NCBI RefSeq assembly: GCF_900111895.1
Contig: NZ_FOKB01000004.1
Span: 558,001-622,000, forward strand
Direction of reading: 5' to 3'
Length of the DNA: 64,000 bases
DNA from: Pseudomonas simiae
GTDB taxonomy: Bacteria > Pseudomonadota > Gammaproteobacteria > Pseudomonadales > Pseudomonadaceae
The stretch's first letter is position 1. The number at the start of each line of letters is the position of its first letter. A program made the translations under genes and the position numbers. The notes under the pieces were generated by a model. That model ran no database searches and was not told the DNA's origin. It worked only from the letters and a program-made list of their open reading frames with translations. Below are positions 59,926-64,000 of this stretch, one piece after another.

Positions 59926-60552
59926 TCAGATCAGATGATTGCGCTGGGCGAACTTGGACAGGTGCACCACCGAAGACATGCGCAGCTTCTCCTTGAGTCG
60001 CGTCTTGTAGGTGCTGATGGTTTTGTGGCTCAACAGCATATCCTCGGCGATTTCCTTATTCGTCAGGCCTGTGGCCAGTCTTTGCAGCACCGTCACTTCG
60101 CGGTCCGACAGCGAATTGACCAGCTCTTGCTCAGTGGTCTGCAAATCGTCACGGCGCACTGAACTGGTGGCCACGCTGGGGAAGCAGCTGTAGCCGGACC
60201 GGATCGCCCTGATCGCCTTTTGCAACTCGTCCAGTTCACCCGTCTTGGCCACAAAGCCCATGGCCCCGGCGCGCATGCAGCGGGTGGAGAAGAACACGGC
60301 CAGATAGGAGGTCAGCACCAGGATCTTGCAAGGCAGTTCCAGCGCCTTGATCCGGCTGATCACCTCCAATCCGCCAAGCTTGGGCATGGCCAGGTCGAGA
60401 ATGATCAGATCCGGGCGCCGCTCACGCGCCAGCTGCATGGCATCGGCACCATTGCCCGCTTCATAGATTTCATCGAAGCCTTCTTGCTTCAACAGGTACT
60501 TCACGGTGGCGCGGATAAAAGGGTGATCATCCACAATTAAAGCTTTGCTCAT
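59926..60552 (-). CDS. BvgA/RocA-like NarL-family response regulator
   Basis: 208 residues. Receiver (1-118; ALIVDDHPFIRATVKYLLKQ, Asp53 in DLIILDLAMPKLGG) and LuxR HTH (145-205; LSDREVTVLQRLATGLTNKE, IAEDMLLSHKTISTYKTRLK). GGGGAG at 5 bases marks the ATG at 60552; the frame continues 65 codons upstream without support. First gene of the two-gene unit with the hybrid kinase. Confidence 0.92.
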   Translation of the reverse strand: MSKALIVDDHPFIRATVKYLLKQEGFDEIYEAGNGADAMQLARERRPDLIILDLAMPKLGGLEVISRIKALELPCKILVLTSYLAVFFSTRCMRAGAMGFVAKTGELDELQKAIRAIRSGYSCFPSVATSSVRRDDLQTTEQELVNSLSDREVTVLQRLATGLTNKEIAEDMLLSHKTISTYKTRLKEKLRMSSVVHLSKFAQRNHLI

Positions 60553-60599
60553 AAGACTCCCCGAGGGATCAGTACGCTTACATATCACACGGGACCTAT

Positions 60600-60663
60600 C
60601 TACCTGTGAAAAGTAACAGTTCCGACAAACGGTGCTGATAACTCTGCATGACACTACAGGTAG
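60600..60663. promoter_or_regulatory. Separated inverted repeat upstream of the BvgA-like gene
   Basis: CTACCTGT (60600-60607) and ACAGGTAG (60656-60663) are perfect inverted arms 48 bases apart, centred about 80 bases before the regulator gene. They might be two half-sites for autoregulation. The other bases of the 298-base gap to mgtC show nothing I can name. Confidence 0.25.
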
Positions 60664-60850
60664 TAAAGACCCCTCCTTTTGATAAATCACGGTCAATACG
60701 TTGAGCTGCGCCTTGGTTCCTGAGGCGCAAGGGCGCAACCTTAACAACGGCGCGGCTTATCAAATGAAGGGATAATCTCGATTGATTGTAGGACTTTTCC
60801 TCGCAGTAGCTTAGTCCGCTTTGCACGGGATAACGCCTGACGGCCGGGAA

Positions 60851-61567
60851 CTACTCGGTGGTACTCGGGCTCCAGAATGCCTGCACCACCAGGGTCGACA
60901 TCGAGATTCGCGCTACCAGCGCATCCAGTTCGTCACCGTCCACCGACGTGACGGCCAGGGTCGCTTCGATCTCCACTTCTTCCGTGCCGAAGGGGCGCAC
61001 GTCCACGTCGCTGGCCGGGTAGTTGCAACGTGCCAGCTCTGCTTCCAGCAAGGCCAGCACGGCTTTCTGCTGGGTACGCCGGGCGATCACATACAGGATG
61101 TTGGTGACCTCTGCCGATACCACGTCCAATGGTTGACGGTTGATGTTGTTGACGATCGGGCGCAGCAAGGTGTTGGCGGCCAGCACAAACAGCGTGCCCA
61201 GCAGCGCTTCGAGGACCAGGTCGGCACCCGCGCAGGCCCCCACTGCCGCCGATGCCCAGAGGGTGGCCGCCGTGTTGAGCCCACGCACGTTGCCCTCCTC
61301 CCGCATGATGACACCGGCACCGAGAAAACCGATGCCCGAGACCACGTAGGCCACCACCCGCACCGCGCCTTCCGCGCCACCGAGCCGGCTGGCCATGTCG
61401 ACGAAGATCGCCGCGCCCACCGCCACCAGCACGTTGGTACGCAGGCCCGCCGTGCGCTGGCGGTACTGACGCTCGAAGCCGATCAAGCCGCCGAGGACAA
61501 AGGCCGCAGTGAGGCTGACCAGGGTGTCGACCAGGGATTCGAGGTTGATGTTGTTGATTGCTTGCAT
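60851..61567 (-). CDS. mgtC: MgtC/SapB-family inner-membrane protein
   Basis: 238 residues. Four to five hydrophobic helices in the N-terminal half with MgtC signatures: TAAFVLGGLIGFERQYRQRT, GLRTNVLVAVGAAIFVDMAS, VSGIGFLGAGVIMREEGNVR, GLNTAATLWASAAVGACAG. A soluble C-terminal ACT-like domain follows (about 150-236). MgtC supports growth at low magnesium and limits F-type ATPase activity in pathogens. GGAGG lies 7 bases before the ATG; an overlapping ATG in another frame is a shadow. It lies 16 bases after mgtA, in the same operon. Confidence 0.88.
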   Translation of the reverse strand: MQAINNINLESLVDTLVSLTAAFVLGGLIGFERQYRQRTAGLRTNVLVAVGAAIFVDMASRLGGAEGAVRVVAYVVSGIGFLGAGVIMREEGNVRGLNTAATLWASAAVGACAGADLVLEALLGTLFVLAANTLLRPIVNNINRQPLDVVSAEVTNILYVIARRTQQKAVLALLEAELARCNYPASDVDVRPFGTEEVEIEATLAVTSVDGDELDALVARISMSTLVVQAFWSPSTTE

Positions 61568-61583
61568 AGGACATCCTCCCTGC

Positions 61584-64000
61584 TTATTGCCAGCCAAACT
61601 TACGGATGTAGTAGCCCTTCACCGCCTGGGTCAGCGCCATGTACGCCAGCAGGATCACCGGCAGGAATACGAAGTACAGCGACGGCAGCGCCTGCAACTT
61701 GAAGTAATGCGCCAGCGGCCCCATCGGCAGGAAAATGCCCACCGCCATGATCACGCCGGTCATCACCATCAACGGCATCGCGGCACGGCTTTGCAGGAAC
61801 GGAATTTTCGGGGTGCGGATCATGTGCACGATCAGCGTCTGGGTCAGCAGCCCCACCACAAACCAGCCGGACTGGAACAGGGTCTGGTGGTCGGGGGTAT
61901 TGGCGTCGAAGACATACCACATGAGTGCGAACGTGGTGATGTCAAAGATCGAGCTGATCGGCCCGAAAAACAGCATGAAACGGCCGACATCTCCCGGCTG
62001 CCAGCGTTGAGGTTTGCTGAGCATTTGCGCGTCGACGTTATCGAACGGTATCGCGATCTGCGAAATGTCATACAGCAGGTTCTGCACCAGCAGATGCATC
62101 GGCAACATCGGCAAAAACGGGATGAACGCACTGGCCACCAGCACCGAAAACACGTTGCCGAAGTTGGAGCTGGCAGTCATCTTGATGTACTTGAGCATGT
62201 TGGCGAAGGTGCGCCGGCCTTCCAGCACGCCCTCCTCCAGAATCATCAGGCTCTTTTCCAGCAGGATGATGTCGGCGGCTTCCTTGGCGATATCCACCGC
62301 GCTGTCCACCGAAATGCCGATATCAGCAGTACGCAGCGCCGGGGCGTCGTTGATGCCATCGCCCATGAAACCCACCACATGCCCGTTGGCCTTGAGCAAG
62401 CGCACGATGCGTTCCTTGTGGCTCGGGGTCAGCTTGGCGAACACATTGGTGGTTTCCACGGCCTTGGCCAGTTCGGCGTCGGTCATGGCCTCGATGTCGT
62501 TGCCCATCAGCAGGCCCTGTTGCTCCAGGCCCACTTCGCGGCAGATCTTGGCAGTGACCAACTCGTTATCACCGGTCAGCACTTTCACTGCAACGCCGTG
62601 GGCTTTGAGCGCCTTGAGCGCAGGCGCGGTGCTTTCCTTGGGGGGGTCGAGGAAGGCGACGTAGCCGATCAGCGTGAGGTTGTTCTCATCCGCCAGGCTA
62701 TAGGTGTCGCGACCCGGTGCCATCGGCTGCGCGGCCACGGCGACCACGCGCAGGCCTTCTTCGTTGAACGCGGCAGTGACCTGGCGGATGCGCGCCAGCA
62801 GGTCTTCGGTCAACGCTTCATTGACGTCGCCATGGCGCACGTTGTTGCACACCGACAAAATCTCTTCCACCGCGCCCTTGCAGATCAACAGGTGCGGCTG
62901 GCCTTGCTCAGCGACCACGACGGACATGCGGCGACGATTGAAATCGAACGGGATCTCATCGACCTTCTGGAACGCCGTGCCGACTTTCAGCTCGCGATGC
63001 ACCTCCACATGCTCCAGCACCGCCACGTCCAGCAAGTTTTTCAAGCCCGTCTGGTAGTAGCTGTTGAGGTAGGCCATTTCCAGCACATCGTCGGACTCTT
63101 CACCCCACACGTCCACATGGCGCGCCAGGAAAATCTTGTCCTGGGTCAGGGTGCCGGTCTTGTCGGTGCACAGCACATCCATGGCGCCGAAGTTCTGGAT
63201 CGCATCCAGGCGCTTGACGATGACTTTTTTGCGCGACAGAAACACCGCCCCCTTGGCCAGGGTGGACGTGACGATCATCGGCAGCATTTCCGGGGTCAAG
63301 CCCACGGCAATCGACAGCGCGAACAGCAGTGCTTCGGTCCAGTCGCCCTTGGTGAAACCGTTGATGAACAGCACCAATGGCGCCATCACAAACATGAAGC
63401 GGATCAGCAACCAGCTGACCTTGTTGACGCCGTGCTGGAACGAGGTGGTCGCACGGTCAGTCGCGGTCACACGCTGGGCCAAGGCACCGAAATAGGTGCT
63501 GTTGCCGGTGGTCAGGATCACCGCCGTCGCCGCCCCGGACACCACGTTGGTGCCCATGAACAGGATGTTCTCCAAGTCCAGCGGGTTGCGGGTCTTGGTG
63601 TCCTGCTGCTGGGCGAACTTCTCCACCGGCATCGACTCACCGGTCATCGCCGCCTGGCTGACGAACAGGTCCTTGGCGCTGAGTACTCGGCAATCGGCAG
63701 GGATCATGTCCCCGGCCGACAGCACGATCAGGTCACCCGGCACCAATTGCTTGATCGGCAATTCGATGCGCTTGGCTTCATCGCGGCGTAACACCGTGGC
63801 GGTGTTGCTCACCATGGCTTTCAGCGCATCGGCGGCCTTGTTGGACTTGGCCTCCTGCCAGAAACGCAGCAGCGTCGACAGCACCACCATGGAGAAAATC
63901 ACCGTGGCGGCCTTCATGTCTTCGGTCAGCCAGGAGATCACCGCCAGCAAGGTCAGCAACAGGTTGAACGGGTTTTTGTAGCAGTGCCACAGGTGCACCC
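61584..64000 (-). CDS. mgtA: Magnesium-translocating P-type ATPase (5' end outside window)
   Basis: About 804 residues are seen; the N-terminal 80-100 are beyond the window edge. P3-type ATPase motifs: actuator-domain loop MTGESMPVEK, phosphorylation site CTDKTGTLTQDK, nucleotide-binding VCNNVRHGD region, hinge MGDGINDAPALRTADIGISV, and C-terminal membrane helices with LPMLPMHLLVQNLLYDISQI. It imports Mg2+ down its gradient using ATP. Co-transcription with mgtC is likely. Any magnesium-sensing leader lies outside the window. Confidence 0.93.
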   Translation of the reverse strand, partial: VHLWHCYKNPFNLLLTLLAVISWLTEDMKAATVIFSMVVLSTLLRFWQEAKSNKAADALKAMVSNTATVLRRDEAKRIELPIKQLVPGDLIVLSAGDMIPADCRVLSAKDLFVSQAAMTGESMPVEKFAQQQDTKTRNPLDLENILFMGTNVVSGAATAVILTTGNSTYFGALAQRVTATDRATTSFQHGVNKVSWLLIRFMFVMAPLVLFINGFTKGDWTEALLFALSIAVGLTPEMLPMIVTSTLAKGAVFLSRKKVIVKRLDAIQNFGAMDVLCTDKTGTLTQDKIFLARHVDVWGEESDDVLEMAYLNSYYQTGLKNLLDVAVLEHVEVHRELKVGTAFQKVDEIPFDFNRRRMSVVVAEQGQPHLLICKGAVEEILSVCNNVRHGDVNEALTEDLLARIRQVTAAFNEEGLRVVAVAAQPMAPGRDTYSLADENNLTLIGYVAFLDPPKESTAPALKALKAHGVAVKVLTGDNELVTAKICREVGLEQQGLLMGNDIEAMTDAELAKAVETTNVFAKLTPSHKERIVRLLKANGHVVGFMGDGINDAPALRTADIGISVDSAVDIAKEAADIILLEKSLMILEEGVLEGRRTFANMLKYIKMTASSNFGNVFSVLVASAFIPFLPMLPMHLLVQNLLYDISQIAIPFDNVDAQMLSKPQRWQPGDVGRFMLFFGPISSIFDITTFALMWYVFDANTPDHQTLFQSGWFVVGLLTQTLIVHMIRTPKIPFLQSRAAMPLMVMTGVIMAVGIFLPMGPLAHYFKLQALPSLYFVFLPVILLAYMALTQAVKGYYIRKFGWQ

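Noticed and set aside
61509..63791. 760-codon plus-strand frame opposite mgtA
   Set aside because: Antisense to a clear P-type ATPase; composition typical of a shadow frame.

Overview
The window reads as chromosomal DNA of a Pseudomonas of the fluorescens group. The evidence is high G+C content, the gacA-uvrC-pgsA-tRNA-Gly block, gcd next to an OprB-type porin, a xylose locus lacking xylB, D-arginine (dau) and 2-ketoarginine (aruI) genes, REP/REPIN-like palindromes, and protein sequences close to remembered P. aeruginosa homologues (DauA, AruI, FlgG). It is gene-dense and mostly accessory catabolism and signalling. No CRISPR array, rRNA, transposase or integrase was seen.

Layout. 1-3.8 kb: periplasmic glucose oxidation and sugar uptake (gcd, oprB). 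3.8-10.2 kb: xylose regulator, isomerase and ABC importer (xylR, xylAFGH), ending near a REPIN. 10.5-13 kb: mmsA with a divergent LysR gene. 13.1-16.8 kb: D-arginine catabolism (dauBAR) and a convergent basic amino-acid binding protein; a shared palindrome lies upstream of both units. 17-22.8 kb: an acyl-CoA ligase and a Tat-exported molybdenum hydroxylase with a tri-haem cytochrome c (iorAB-cyt). 22.8-26 kb: GlxA-type regulator, amino-acid permease, acetyltransferase. 26.3-29.5 kb: orphan flgG, an AdeRS-like two-component pair and a small membrane protein. 29.5-36.5 kb: a probable betaine/N-methyl amine region (creatininase-like amidohydrolase, MFS transporter, LysR, orphan OpuAC-type binding protein, DgcA-like demethylase, TetR) with a repeated ATGTACAT operator. 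36.6-40.9 kb: a small unknown gene, a hybrid sensor kinase, a secreted Cys-rich protein and a Sel1-repeat lipoprotein. 40.9-45.7 kb: an NYN-domain pseudogene, tRNA-Gly, pgsA, uvrC, gacA, a Cro/CI-type regulator and a GNAT. 45.8-47.4 kb: DAHP synthase behind two short aromatic-rich leader peptides. 47.4-54.7 kb: an aru-type cluster (quinone reductase, aruI, ADP-forming acyl-CoA synthetase, acyl-CoA dehydrogenase, enoyl-CoA hydratase, TetR) lacking aruH. 54.9-60.6 kb: aldo/keto reductase, a receiver-like protein without its phospho-acceptor, and a BvgAS/RocSA-like pair. 60.8-64 kb: mgtC and mgtA, the latter running off the window.

How the parts may work together. DauA produces 2-ketoarginine, which DauB returns to L-arginine and AruI can decarboxylate, so the two arginine loci 35 kb apart may join even without the AruH transaminase. 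The strongest undescribed candidates are regulatory: the two-leader arrangement before the DAHP synthase gene (an attenuator peptide with a terminator, then a Tyr-rich peptide whose stop codon abuts a hairpin next to the ribosome binding site), the ATGTACAT operator set of the betaine locus, and the paired palindromes of the dau locus. All functions are inferred from sequence and remembered families; no search or folding program was run.
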